Shown: positions 19,455-28,017 of the stretch, in pieces
Numbering within the stretch: the first letter of the stretch is position 1
How the letters are laid out: every line of letters begins with the position of its first letter
Origin: an uncultured beta proteobacterium
GTDB taxonomy: Bacteria > Pseudomonadota > Gammaproteobacteria > Burkholderiales > Burkholderiaceae_C
Assembly: GCA_903828665.1 (NCBI GenBank)
Contig: CAIKMZ010000088.1
Span: 1-55,110, forward strand
Direction: 5' to 3'
DNA length: 55,110 nt
Translations under genes and position numbers: made by a program
Notes under the pieces: model-generated
Databases searched by the model: none
What the model was told of the DNA's origin: nothing
Seen by the model: only the letters and a program-made list of their open reading frames with translations

Positions 19455-20254
19455 GACGCGTCTGCCGTGGTGCGGCGCCACAGAAAGCTCGCAATGTGCT
19501 CGCCGGGCAAGGTCGGCGCCGGGCGGCCGGCGAGTTCGTCCTGCTTGGCGGCGCGGCCCGTGATGTTGAGCAGGCAGCCGCAATCGGCGCTGACGACGCG
19601 CCCGGCGCCGGTGTCGCGGATGGCGGCCACCTTGTCGGTCACGATGGCCTCCGAGATGTCGGGGTAGCGCATGGCAAAGGTGCCGCCGAAGCCGCAGCAT
19701 TCCTCGATGCGTGCCTGCTCCACCACCGTGACCTGCGCCAGGCTGTCGAGCAGGGCCACGCTGGTCTCGTGCGAACCCATTTCGCGCCGTGCGTGGCACG
19801 AGGTGTGCAGCGCGATCGTGCTGGGCGCGCCGAGATCGGGCTGGCTGAAATTGACCACGTGCACCAGGAATTCGGTCAGCTCGTAGACGCGCTCTGCCAG
19901 ATCGACCGCCTGCTCGTGCAGCACCGGATCGTCGGCAAACAGCTTGGGGTAATGCTGGTGCATCATGCCGCCGCAGGAGCCCGACGGCACCACAACCGGC
20001 CAGGGCTGCGTGAACAGCTTGAGTTGCTGCAATGCGACGGCGCGCGCTTCGTCGGGGAAGCCGCTGCTGTGCGCGGGCTGGCCGCAGCAGGTCTGCTGCT
20101 CCAGGTAGTGGACGCGGATGCCTTCGCGTTCGAGCAGGCGCACGGTATCAAGACCCGCCTGCGGCTCGAACTGGTCGACCAGGCAGGTCGAAAACAGGTA
20201 GACGTCGGTCGGCTTGGATGGATAGCGCCGGTTGCCGGACATTGCAAAGCTCAC
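19451..20254 (-). CDS. lutA: Lactate utilization protein LutA (CCG-domain)
   Basis: A 267-residue protein with two CCG repeats, CCGQPAHSSGF (about residues 56-66) and CCGFGGTFAMRYP (about 189-201), plus SGSCGG and SADCGC. These bind a noncubane or [4Fe-4S] cluster as in GlpC and HdrB. It starts at GTG 20254 with GAGGAG seven bases upstream; ATG 20242 is an alternative. It is the first gene of the lactate operon and diverges from the regulator at 20425. Confidence 0.93.
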   Translation of the reverse strand: MSFAMSGNRRYPSKPTDVYLFSTCLVDQFEPQAGLDTVRLLEREGIRVHYLEQQTCCGQPAHSSGFPDEARAVALQQLKLFTQPWPVVVPSGSCGGMMHQHYPKLFADDPVLHEQAVDLAERVYELTEFLVHVVNFSQPDLGAPSTIALHTSCHARREMGSHETSVALLDSLAQVTVVEQARIEECCGFGGTFAMRYPDISEAIVTDKVAAIRDTGAGRVVSADCGCLLNITGRAAKQDELAGRPAPTLPGEHIASFLWRRTTADAS

Positions 20255-20290
20255 GTTGTCTCTCCTCGGGTCGGTTGCGTCTATTTGGTA

Positions 20291-20307
20291 AATTGGTAAT
20301 ACCAGTT
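20291..20307. promoter_or_regulatory. LldR/PdhR-type operator O1
   Basis: AATTGGTAATACCAGTT fits the FadR-family (LldR, PdhR) operator pattern AATTGGT-N3-ACCAATT with one mismatch. It lies just upstream of lutA. Confidence 0.75.
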
Positions 20308-20398
20308 GTTCGGCAGTTTAAACACGGCGGTAACACCGGTAAATCGGGGTTTACCCGCGATTGCAGTGCAAAACAAACAAGAAAATGGACTATCATCC

Positions 20399-20415
20399 AA
20401 GTGGTATTACCAATT
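20399..20415. promoter_or_regulatory. LldR/PdhR-type operator O2
   Basis: AAGTGGTATTACCAATT fits the same pattern with one mismatch, 108 bp from O1 and ending 9 bp before the regulator's start codon. Two operators at this spacing recall the looped lldPRD control region of E. coli. Confidence 0.75.
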
Positions 20416-20424
20416 CAAAACACC

Positions 20425-21204
20425 ATGTCCACGCTCCGCCCCGCTGCTACCCGATTGGCAGACACCATCGCCGCCGAACTTGAAAAACGCATGCTGGAAG
20501 GCTCGCTCAAGCCCGGCGACCGCTTGCCGGCCGAACGGACCCTGGCGCTCGATATGGGGGTCTCGCGCCCCTGCCTGCGCGAGGCGATGCAGAAGCTGGT
20601 TTCCAAAGGCTTGTTGACGACCCGTCATGGCGGCGGCACGCATGTGACGGACCGTCTGGAAGCGCACTTTGTCGATCCCTGGCAGGACATGCTCAAAGAC
20701 CATCCCCTGCTGCACCGCGACCTGCTCGAGTTCCGCCAAATGCTCGAAAGCCAGGCCGCCGCGCTGGCCGCCGATCGCGCCACCGATGCCGATCTGGCCC
20801 GGCTCGACGCCGTGCACGCTGCGCTCGAAGCCAGCTACAGCGGCGATGATCTGGCCGTCTGCATCGACGCCGATGTGGCCTTTCACCAGGCGATTGCCGA
20901 GGCCGCGCACAACGTGCTGATCGGCCACCTGACGGCCAGCCTCATGCGCGTGATCCACGGCCACGTGGCGGGCAACCTGGAGCACCTGCATGCGCGGCCA
21001 CAGCGCTGGAATCAGTTGCGCGCGCAGCATGAGGCGATCTGGCAGGCGATTCGTGAGCGCAACCCGGAAGAGGCTGCGCAGGCGGCACGTAGTCACGTGG
21101 AATTTGTGCGTCAGAACATCGACGACAGCGCGTTGGCCGAGCAGCGCCGACTGAGCGCCCTGCGCCGCCTGGGCGAAGGCGCCGACAGCGCGAGCGGCGC
21201 CTGA
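20425..21204 (+). CDS. lldR: FadR/GntR-family regulator, LldR-like
   Basis: A 259-residue protein. An N-terminal GntR winged helix (about residues 9-75: LKPGDRLPAERTLALDMGVSRPCLREAMQKLVSKGLLTTRHGGGTHV) is followed by an FCD ligand-binding domain (about 95-225) with the metal/ligand residues in DADVAFHQAIAEAAHN and H-x-A-I-W. It should bind lactate and release the two operators at 20291 and 20399, inducing the lut-lldP operon; autoregulation is likely because O2 overlaps its own leader. It starts at ATG 20425 with a weak ribosome-binding site. Confidence 0.88.
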   Translation: MSTLRPAATRLADTIAAELEKRMLEGSLKPGDRLPAERTLALDMGVSRPCLREAMQKLVSKGLLTTRHGGGTHVTDRLEAHFVDPWQDMLKDHPLLHRDLLEFRQMLESQAAALAADRATDADLARLDAVHAALEASYSGDDLAVCIDADVAFHQAIAEAAHNVLIGHLTASLMRVIHGHVAGNLEHLHARPQRWNQLRAQHEAIWQAIRERNPEEAAQAARSHVEFVRQNIDDSALAEQRRLSALRRLGEGADSASGA

Positions 21205-21331
21205 ACTGCGCGGCCGCGAGGATTCGCATCCATCAACATTGCGCCCGCTGACCGACAGGACGATGTCGTAAAGTGATTGCCTGCGCCGGCAAAGCCGACG
21301 CGCATTTTCTTGAACCCTGGAGAGAGTTGAC

Positions 21332-22117
21332 ATGCAAATCGCCAAAGCCATCGAACTGCACGGCAAGCCCGTTGCGGGGGGCAAGTTCCCGCTGATCTGC
21401 ACACCGCTGGTCGGTCGCACGCGCGCGCAGCTCCTGGACGAAGCGAGAGTCGTGCTGGCGAAGAAGCCCGACATCCTGGAGTGGCGCGTCGACTTCTTCG
21501 AAGGCATCGCCAACGCAAGCGATGTGATCGGCGTGGCCGGCGCGATCAGGGCGCTCGCCGGCGGCGTGCCGCTGCTGTTCACGCGGCGCTCGATCCGCGA
21601 GGGCGGCGAGAAGATCGCGCTGTCCGAGGAGCAGGTGATCGCGCTGTACAAGACTGTCTGCGAGAGCCGCCAGATCGACGTCATCGATTTCGAGATGAGC
21701 AATGACCCCACGCACATCGCCCAGGTGCGCGAGGCGGCCCGGGCCAACGACATCAAGCTCATCCTGTCGTTCCACAACTTCTCGTTCACGCCGGGGCTGG
21801 AGACGCTCGACCAGCGTTTTCTGCAGGCCGACCAGCTCGGCGCCGACATCGCCAAGGTCGCCGTCATGCCGCGCAGTCTGGAAGACGTTCTGACCTTGCT
21901 GTCGGCCACGCTGTCGGCCAGCCAGAAGCTGCGCATCCCGCTGATCAGCATGTCGATGGGACCCTATGGGTCGCTCACGCGCCTGTTCGGATGGACCTTC
22001 GGCTCGGCCCTGACCTTTGCCGTCGGCGCCAGCAGCTCGGCGCCGGGCCAGGTTCCGATCGACGACCTCAACACGGTGCTCGCGATCCTGCAAAAGTCGA
22101 TGACCGCAGCGAAGTAG
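21332..22117 (+). CDS. aroD: 3-dehydroquinate dehydratase, type I
   Basis: A 261-residue class I enzyme converting 3-dehydroquinate to 3-dehydroshikimate in aromatic amino acid synthesis, or in quinate catabolism. The Schiff-base lysine is in ADIAKVAVMP, the catalytic histidine in LSFHNF, and the substrate-binding EWRVD is at about residues 50-54. The start at ATG 21332 is preceded by GGAGAG. Many betaproteobacteria use the type II enzyme, so the type I form beside a lactate locus could reflect acquisition or a catabolic role; the sequence does not decide this. Confidence 0.93.
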   Translation: MQIAKAIELHGKPVAGGKFPLICTPLVGRTRAQLLDEARVVLAKKPDILEWRVDFFEGIANASDVIGVAGAIRALAGGVPLLFTRRSIREGGEKIALSEEQVIALYKTVCESRQIDVIDFEMSNDPTHIAQVREAARANDIKLILSFHNFSFTPGLETLDQRFLQADQLGADIAKVAVMPRSLEDVLTLLSATLSASQKLRIPLISMSMGPYGSLTRLFGWTFGSALTFAVGASSSAPGQVPIDDLNTVLAILQKSMTAAK

Positions 22118-22232
22118 ATCCCGTCGTTTGTGCCGGCCCGGCACCGGTCGCAGCCGGCCCCGCGGTCAAGTTGCAGGGGTCAGGCGCGCCTGCCAATCAA
22201 CAGTATCAACTTGGGAGACGAGCCGGTTAGAC

Positions 22233-22255
22233 AAATGATTACTTGCTAATCATTT
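22233..22255. promoter_or_regulatory. Perfect 9-5-9 palindrome, candidate HoxA activator site
   Basis: AAATGATTA-N5-TAATCATTT, centred about 109 bp upstream of the start site predicted from the sigma-54 promoter. Its position fits an upstream activating sequence for an enhancer-binding protein, and a HoxA gene lies in the same locus. The assignment to HoxA is inference. Confidence 0.55.
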
Positions 22256-22326
22256 AAAAGCCGGATTCGGGCCCGCGGTCAACGCGCTACCAATAGGACA
22301 TGCCGGCGCCAAGGCCCTGCCTGACA

Positions 22327-22342
22327 TGGCGCGCAACTTGCT
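22327..22342 (+). promoter_or_regulatory. Sigma-54 (-24/-12) promoter for hyb
   Basis: TGGCGCG-N4-TTGCT matches TGGCACG-N4-TTGCW with one mismatch and keeps the GG-N10-GC spacing. It predicts transcription from about 22353, 37 bp before the hybO start codon. Confidence 0.75.
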
Positions 22343-22389
22343 ATTACCAGCCCATCAGGCCCGAACGAGGCCTAGCTCTAGGAGACAAC

Positions 22390-23571
22390 ATGGGCGACAT
22401 GAACGACATCTTCAGCCTCGGTCGCGAGGCTCTGCACGGCATCGAACAACGCCTGGGCATGTCCCGACGTGACTACCTGCAGTTCTGCGCCACGCTGGCC
22501 GTCACCATGGGTCTGCCCAAAGGGGCCGACGCCGCCGTTGCCAAGGCCATCGAATCGGCAAAGCGGCCCTCGGTGATCTGGCTGCACTTTCAGGAATGCA
22601 CGGGCTGCACCGAATCACTGCTGCGGGCTGAACACCCCACGCTCGAGAAGCTGATACTCGACGTCATTTCTCTCGATTACCACGAGACCCTGATGGCGGC
22701 AGCCGGCCATCAGGCCGAGGCCGCGCGCAAGGATGCGATGAAGGCCAACAAAGGCAAGTACGTGCTGGTGATCGAAGGCGCGATTCCGATCAAGGAAAAC
22801 GGCAACTACTGCAAGATCGGCGGCCACACCGCCATCGACCTGCTCAAGGAATGCGCTGCCGACGCCGCGGCCGTGATTGCCATCGGATCCTGCGCCTCCT
22901 GGGGCGGCATGCCATCGACCGGGCCCAATCCGTCCGGCGCCAGCAGCGTGGCCGAAGTGCTGGGCAAACCGGTGGTCACAATACCGGGCTGCCCGCCCAA
23001 CCCCTACAACTTCCTGGCCACGGTCGTGCACTTCCTGACCTTCGGCAAGCTACCCGAGGTCGACAAGCTGGGGCGCCCCAAGTTCGCCTACTCGCGGCTG
23101 ATCCACGAGAACTGCGAGCGCCGCGCGCACTTCGACGCCGGCCGCTTTGCCATGGAGTTCGGCGACGCGGGTCACCGTCAGGGCTACTGTCTCTACAAGC
23201 TCGGCTGCAAGGGCCCTGAAACCTACGCCAATTGCCCGACCCTCGGTTTTGGCGATGCCGGCGAGAACAACTGGCCGGTCGGTTGCGGCCACCCCTGCAT
23301 CGGCTGCACCGAGAAAGGTGTGGGCTTCACAAAGCCGATTCATCAACTGGCCAAGATGGCCAACGTCGCGCCGCCGCTGCAATATGCGCGGATTGTCGAG
23401 GAGCAGGGCAAGGGCGCATCGTTTGCGTCGGCAGCAGCGCTCGCTGCGCTGGCCGGCGCGGCAGCCGGCGCTGCCGTCATGCTGACGCGCAACCTGGGTC
23501 TGTCGCACGCTGCGGAAGAAGCCGAACGCGCCAAGACGGCTCCGCAGCCGCAAGACAAGGCGCGGGGCTGA
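22390..23571 (+). CDS. hybO: Uptake [NiFe] hydrogenase small subunit (HybO-like)
   Basis: A 393-residue protein from ATG 22390 with a strong AGGAGA site; upstream in-frame starts lack one. A twin-arginine signal is present (SRRDYLQF at 25-32, then a hydrophobic stretch). Cluster ligands begin at Cys70 and Cys73 in ECTGCTESLLR and continue through GSCASWGG, GCPPNP and the medial/distal cluster Cys motifs (CLYKLGCKG, CGHPCIGC). A C-terminal membrane helix lies at about 355-375. The T-G-C arrangement at the proximal cluster is that of standard HybO-type enzymes, not the six-Cys O2-tolerant form. It passes electrons from the NiFe site to HybA/HybB. Confidence 0.95.
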   Translation: MGDMNDIFSLGREALHGIEQRLGMSRRDYLQFCATLAVTMGLPKGADAAVAKAIESAKRPSVIWLHFQECTGCTESLLRAEHPTLEKLILDVISLDYHETLMAAAGHQAEAARKDAMKANKGKYVLVIEGAIPIKENGNYCKIGGHTAIDLLKECAADAAAVIAIGSCASWGGMPSTGPNPSGASSVAEVLGKPVVTIPGCPPNPYNFLATVVHFLTFGKLPEVDKLGRPKFAYSRLIHENCERRAHFDAGRFAMEFGDAGHRQGYCLYKLGCKGPETYANCPTLGFGDAGENNWPVGCGHPCIGCTEKGVGFTKPIHQLAKMANVAPPLQYARIVEEQGKGASFASAAALAALAGAAAGAAVMLTRNLGLSHAAEEAERAKTAPQPQDKARG

Positions 23572-23573
23572 TC

Positions 23574-24563
23574 ATGGACTCTCGTCGCGATTTCCTCAAA
23601 GGGGTTCTCGCAAGCAGTGCCGCAGTGACCGCGGCCGCTGTTGCGCCACCCGCTTGCGCCCGGGAGACCCATGGTCGTCCGGCCGAGGCGCTCGGCCTGC
23701 TGTACGACGCCACCCTGTGCATCGGCTGCAAGGCCTGTGTTGCCGCCTGCAAGGAGGCGAACAACAATCCGCCCGAGTTTTCGACCGCCGATCACCTGTG
23801 GGACACGCCGCTCGATACCTCGGGCTACACCTTCAACCTGATCAAGATGTACCGCAACGGCACGATGGAGACGAAGGACACGGAAGTCAACGGCTACGCC
23901 TTCATGAAGACCTCGTGCATGCACTGCGCCGACCCGTCCTGCGTCTCGGCCTGCCCGGTCTCGGCGATGACGAAGGATCCGGTCACCGGCATCGTCGCCT
24001 ACGATCCCGGCGCCTGCGTCGGTTGTCGCTACTGCGTCGTGGCCTGCCCGTTTGGCATTCCCAAATTCCAGTACGACTCGCCCACCGGCAAGATCGGCAA
24101 GTGTGAACTGTGCCGCCATCGCTACAAGGACGGTCATTATTCGGCCTGTGCCGAAGTCTGCCCGACCGGCGCCACGTTGTATGGCAAGAGCTCGGACCTG
24201 CTGGCCGAGGCCAAACGCCGGCTCGCGCTCAAGCCCGGCAGCCAGACGCGCTACCCGCGCGGCAAGATCGGCGGCCCCGATCAGAGTTACGAGGGCCCGG
24301 TCGGCAACTACCTGCAGCATGTCTACGGCGAAACCGAATACGGCGGCACGCAAGTGCTCAAACTCTCGGCCGTCACTTTCGCCAAGGTCGGCATGCCCGA
24401 TCTGCCACCGAATTCATCGGCGGCAACGTCCGAGACCATCCAGCATTCGCTCTATGGCGGGTTGATCATGCCGATTGCCGTGCTCGGTGCGCTGAGTTTC
24501 ATCGCCAAGAAGAACGTGCACGACGAAACTGATTCGCCGGACACCGGAAGCGGGGAGAAATGA
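23574..24563 (+). CDS. hybA: Hydrogenase-2 ferredoxin-like subunit HybA
   Basis: A 329-residue protein with a twin-arginine signal (SRRDFLKG at 3-10) and four [4Fe-4S] cysteine motifs, among them CIGCKACVAACKEANN, CMHCADPSCVSACP, CVGCRYCVVACPFGIP and CELCRHR...CAEVCPTGA. A C-terminal hydrophobic anchor (LYGGLIMPIAVLGALSF) is present. It relays electrons between HybO and the integral membrane protein HybB. It starts 2 bp after hybO and overlaps hybB closely. Confidence 0.94.
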   Translation: MDSRRDFLKGVLASSAAVTAAAVAPPACARETHGRPAEALGLLYDATLCIGCKACVAACKEANNNPPEFSTADHLWDTPLDTSGYTFNLIKMYRNGTMETKDTEVNGYAFMKTSCMHCADPSCVSACPVSAMTKDPVTGIVAYDPGACVGCRYCVVACPFGIPKFQYDSPTGKIGKCELCRHRYKDGHYSACAEVCPTGATLYGKSSDLLAEAKRRLALKPGSQTRYPRGKIGGPDQSYEGPVGNYLQHVYGETEYGGTQVLKLSAVTFAKVGMPDLPPNSSAATSETIQHSLYGGLIMPIAVLGALSFIAKKNVHDETDSPDTGSGEK

Positions 24564-24565
24564 GC

Positions 24566-25732
24566 ATGGCACATCCGCACAACGCGCGTCCGGCACCGGT
24601 GGGTGGCAGCCTGATCAATGCCGCCACCCTGGTCTGCGGCATCCTCATTGCAATCCTGGCGGCGATCCTGCTGGTTCGCTTCGTCTTCGGCATCGGCGCC
24701 GTCACCAATGTCAACGACGGCTACTCGTGGGGCATCTGGGTCGTGGTCGACGTCATGATCGGCTCGGCGCTGGCCTGCGGCGGCTTTTCGGTCGCGCTGC
24801 TGGTCTACATCTTCAACAAGGGCGAGTACCACCCGCTGATCCGGCCGGCCCTGCTGGCCAGCCTGTTCGGCTACACACTGGCCGGTAGCGGCATCTTTTT
24901 CGACCTCGGTCGCTGGTGGAACTTCTGGCACATCTTTTGGCCCAGCTACGTGAACGCCAGTTCCGTCATGTTTGAAGTCGCAGCCTGCGTCACCGCCTAT
25001 ATCGTGGTGATGTGGATCGAGTTTGCACCAGTGTTCCTGGAAAAATTCGGCCTGCACGACGTCAAGAGGAAATTGACCAAGGTGCTGTTTTTCTTCATCG
25101 CGCTGGGCATGGTGCTGCCGATGATGCACCAGGCCTCCTTGGGCACCATGCTGGTGGTCATGGGCGGTCAGGTCAATCCGCTGTGGCAGACGCCGATCGT
25201 TCCGCTGATCTACCTGCTGACGGCCATCATCATCGGCTACGGCGTGGTGCTGTTCGAATCCTGCGTGGCCGCCTCGGCCTACCGGCGCAAGATCGAAGTT
25301 CACCTGCTCAATCCGATGTCCCGAATCATGCTCGGTGTGCTGGCGGTCTACCTGCTGGTGCGCCTGGGCGACCTGCTGGCGCGCGGCGCTCTGGGTGAAG
25401 CCTTCAAGCCGACGCTGCAGGCGGCCGCCTTCTGGCTGGAAAACCTGTGCTTCGTCGCCCCCTTCTTCCTGATCGGCAATGCCGAAGCGCGGCGCGACCC
25501 GTCGCGCTTGTTCCTGGCTGGCATCGCCATCATGCTGGGCGGCATTCTGCTGCGCCTGAACGGCTTCCTGATCGGCTACGGTCACCACACCGGTTCCGGC
25601 TGGACTTATTTCCCGTCATTTACGGAGGTGATGGTGACTACCGGGATGTTCTCGATTGAGGTGCTCGGTTACATCATCATCACGCGTCGTTTCCCGGTGC
25701 TGCCGCGGGAACACGCGCAAGTGGCCAGTTAA
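24566..25732 (+). CDS. hybB: Hydrogenase-2 integral membrane subunit HybB (NrfD/PsrC family)
   Basis: A protein of about 388 residues with nine to ten membrane helices. It is the quinone-reactive membrane subunit that lets group 1c hydrogenases reduce the quinone pool; the family contains no heme. Family segments such as NDGYSWGIWVVVDVMIGSALACGGF and HHTGSGWTYFPSFTEV are present. I chose ATG 24566 because GGGGAG lies eight bases upstream; ATG 24560 overlaps the hybA stop (ATGA) but would sit only two bases from that site. Confidence 0.93.
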   Translation: MAHPHNARPAPVGGSLINAATLVCGILIAILAAILLVRFVFGIGAVTNVNDGYSWGIWVVVDVMIGSALACGGFSVALLVYIFNKGEYHPLIRPALLASLFGYTLAGSGIFFDLGRWWNFWHIFWPSYVNASSVMFEVAACVTAYIVVMWIEFAPVFLEKFGLHDVKRKLTKVLFFFIALGMVLPMMHQASLGTMLVVMGGQVNPLWQTPIVPLIYLLTAIIIGYGVVLFESCVAASAYRRKIEVHLLNPMSRIMLGVLAVYLLVRLGDLLARGALGEAFKPTLQAAAFWLENLCFVAPFFLIGNAEARRDPSRLFLAGIAIMLGGILLRLNGFLIGYGHHTGSGWTYFPSFTEVMVTTGMFSIEVLGYIIITRRFPVLPREHAQVAS

Positions 25733-25753
25733 TAAGCAAGGATGGAGACAAAA

Positions 25754-27460
25754 ATGTCCAAACGCATAACGATTGATCCAATCACCCGCATCGAAGGCCA
25801 CCTGCGGATCGACGTCGACATCGACGGCGGCAAGGTTCAGAAGGCCTGGTCCTCGGGTCAGATGTGGCGCGGCGTCGAGCTGATTCTGCTGGGCCGCGAT
25901 CCGCGCGACGCTTGGGCCATCACGCAGCGCATCTGCGGCGTCTGCACGACCGTGCACGCCATCACCTCGGTGCGCGCGGTCGAGAACGCGCTGAAGATGG
26001 AGATTCCGCTCAACGCGCAATACATCCGCAACCTGATCATCCTCGCGCACTCGGTGCATGACGCGATCGTCCACTTCTATCACCTGTCGGCGCTGGACTG
26101 GGTCGACGTCACCTCGGCCCTGAAGGCCGATCCGGACAAGACCTCCATCCTCGGTGAGAGCCTCTCAAGCTGGCACCTCAACAGCAAGCACGAGATGCGC
26201 CGCGTGCACGAACGGCTCAAGCATTTCGTCAATGGCGGCCAGCTCGGTATCTTCACCAATGGCTACTGGGGCCACCCGGCGATGAAGCTCTCGCCCGAGG
26301 TCAACCTGCTGGCTGTTGCGCACTATCTGCAGGCGCTCGAAGTGCAGCGCAAGGCCAACAAGATCGTCTCCATCTTGGGCTCCAAGACGCCGCACATCCA
26401 GAACGTCGCGGTCGGCGGTGTTGCCAACCCGCTGGCCACCGATTCGCAGGCCGTGCTGACGGTGGAACGCCTGATGGCCATCAAAGGCTGGATCGACGAA
26501 CTCGCCGACTTCGTCAAGAACGTCTACCTGATCGACGTCGCTGCGGTCGGCGCTTTCTATCCGGAATGGACTGCCATCGGCAAGGGCGTCACCAACTACC
26601 TGTCGGTGCCCGACATTCCCCTGGACACCAAGGGCACGCAGTTCGCCTTCCCCGGTGGCTTCATCGAAGGCGGCGATCTGGCGACGCGCAAACCGATCAC
26701 ATCATTTGCCGACCAGTACTGGCAAAAAGGCGTTGAGGAATCGGTCAAGCACTCCTGGTACAACTACGAGAAGGCCGGCGCCCTGCACCCGTACAAGGGC
26801 GAGACCACGCCGAACTACACCGACTTCAAGGACGACGCCAAGTACTCCTGGATGAAGTCGCCGACCTTCTACGGCAAGACCGCCCAGGTCGGCCCGCTGG
26901 CACGCGTGCTCAACGGCCTGGCCGCCGGCCATGTCGCTACGACCACCTACGCCACGGCCGCGCTCGACACGGTGTCGGCGCTGGCCAAGACCAAGATCGG
27001 AATGGGCGCCATGCACTCGACGATCGGCCGCCACGCGGCGCGCGCCATCACCTGCTGCGTCAACGTCGACCTGCTGGCCGACCAGTGGACCGCCCTGCTC
27101 ACCAACATGGGCAAAGGCGATCTGGCCACCTTCAACAAGCCCGTGTTCCCGAAAGATGAAGTCATGGGTGTCGGCTTCCATGAGGCACCACGCGGCGCGC
27201 TGTCGCACTGGGTCGTCATCGACAACGGCAAGATCAAGAACTACCAGTGCGTCGTGCCATCGACCTGGAACGCCTGCCCGCGCAACGAGAAGGACGAGCC
27301 CGGCCCTTACGAAGCCTCGCTGATGGGCACGCCGATCGCCGACGTGGAAAAGCCGCTCGAAGTCCTGCGCACCATCCACTCGTTCGACCCGTGCATCGCC
27401 TGCGCCATCCACCTGACCGACAAGGACAGCGACACGGCGATCTCGATCAAGGCGGTCTGA
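25754..27460 (+). CDS. hybC: Uptake [NiFe] hydrogenase large subunit (HybC-like)
   Basis: A 568-residue protein from ATG 25754, which has GGAG at the right distance; ATG 25742 is an alternative. The NiFe-binding motifs are RICGVCTTVH (Cys61, Cys64) near the N-terminus and DPCIACAIH (Cys547, Cys550, His553) near the C-terminus. Fifteen residues follow His553, which is the peptide expected to be removed by HybD after nickel insertion. The enzyme oxidises H2 on the periplasmic face of the membrane and is exported with HybO through Tat. Confidence 0.96.
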   Translation: MSKRITIDPITRIEGHLRIDVDIDGGKVQKAWSSGQMWRGVELILLGRDPRDAWAITQRICGVCTTVHAITSVRAVENALKMEIPLNAQYIRNLIILAHSVHDAIVHFYHLSALDWVDVTSALKADPDKTSILGESLSSWHLNSKHEMRRVHERLKHFVNGGQLGIFTNGYWGHPAMKLSPEVNLLAVAHYLQALEVQRKANKIVSILGSKTPHIQNVAVGGVANPLATDSQAVLTVERLMAIKGWIDELADFVKNVYLIDVAAVGAFYPEWTAIGKGVTNYLSVPDIPLDTKGTQFAFPGGFIEGGDLATRKPITSFADQYWQKGVEESVKHSWYNYEKAGALHPYKGETTPNYTDFKDDAKYSWMKSPTFYGKTAQVGPLARVLNGLAAGHVATTTYATAALDTVSALAKTKIGMGAMHSTIGRHAARAITCCVNVDLLADQWTALLTNMGKGDLATFNKPVFPKDEVMGVGFHEAPRGALSHWVVIDNGKIKNYQCVVPSTWNACPRNEKDEPGPYEASLMGTPIADVEKPLEVLRTIHSFDPCIACAIHLTDKDSDTAISIKAV

Positions 27461-27477
27461 GCGGCGTTACCATCGAA

Positions 27478-27504
27478 GGGTCGGCTCACCCAGCCGACCC
27501 TTTT
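27478..27504 (+). terminator. Rho-independent terminator between hybC and hybD
   Basis: GGGTCGGCT-N5-AGCCGACCC, a perfect 9-bp stem followed by TTTT. It is placed 17 bp after the hybC stop and 20 bp before hybD. Confidence 0.85.
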
Positions 27505-27524
27505 CATTTGCGGGGCTTTTTCTT

Positions 27525-28016
27525 ATGCGTGCAGTTGTTCTGGGAATCGGCAACACTATCCTGACCGATGAGGCAGCGGGGGTGCGCGCAGTCGAGCTGC
27601 TGGAGCAGCGCTACCGGATGCCCTACAACGTACTGGTCATCGACGGCGGCACCTCGGGCATGGAGATGATCGAAGACCTGTCCAATCTTGATTTCCTGAT
27701 CGTCATCGACGTGGTCAAGACCGGCGCCGCGCCCGGCACGGTGGTGAAGATTGCCGGCGACGAAATTCCGGTCTTCTTCCGCCGCAAGTTGTCGCCGCAC
27801 CAGATCGCGTTGCCCGACGTGCTGGCCAGCCTCGAACTGCTCGACACCATGCCCAAGGAAATTGTCGTGCTTGGCGTCGAACCGATCTCGCTCGAGCTCG
27901 GCATGGAGATGACCGACACCATTGCCGAAAGAGTTCCGGAGCTGGTTGAGCTGGCTGCGGCCGAACTGCGTTCGCGCGGCTACCGCCTCGACGCATTGAA
28001 CACCAAGGCGGCCTGA
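27525..28016 (+). CDS. hybD: Hydrogenase maturation endopeptidase HybD
   Basis: A 163-residue protein of the HyaD/HybD family. It begins MRAVVLGIGNTILTDEAAGVRAVELL, with Glu16 and a downstream Asp and His (IDGGTSG; SPHQIALPDVL) that bind the nickel of the precursor. It cleaves the C-terminal peptide of HybC after nickel insertion. It follows the terminator and precedes a HypC gene by 1 bp. Confidence 0.95.
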   Translation: MRAVVLGIGNTILTDEAAGVRAVELLEQRYRMPYNVLVIDGGTSGMEMIEDLSNLDFLIVIDVVKTGAAPGTVVKIAGDEIPVFFRRKLSPHQIALPDVLASLELLDTMPKEIVVLGVEPISLELGMEMTDTIAERVPELVELAAAELRSRGYRLDALNTKAA

Positions 28017-28017
28017 C

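Larger units (their letters stand above)
22118..22389. other. hyb leader and promoter region
   Basis: 272 bp between aroD and hybO. It contains the AT-rich palindrome at 22233-22255 and the sigma-54-type promoter at 22327-22342, listed separately. Confidence 0.6.

Noticed and set aside
20407-21951. Minus-strand open frame covering lldR and aroD
   Set aside because: Both genes on the plus strand have clear catalytic or DNA-binding motifs; the antisense frame has none.
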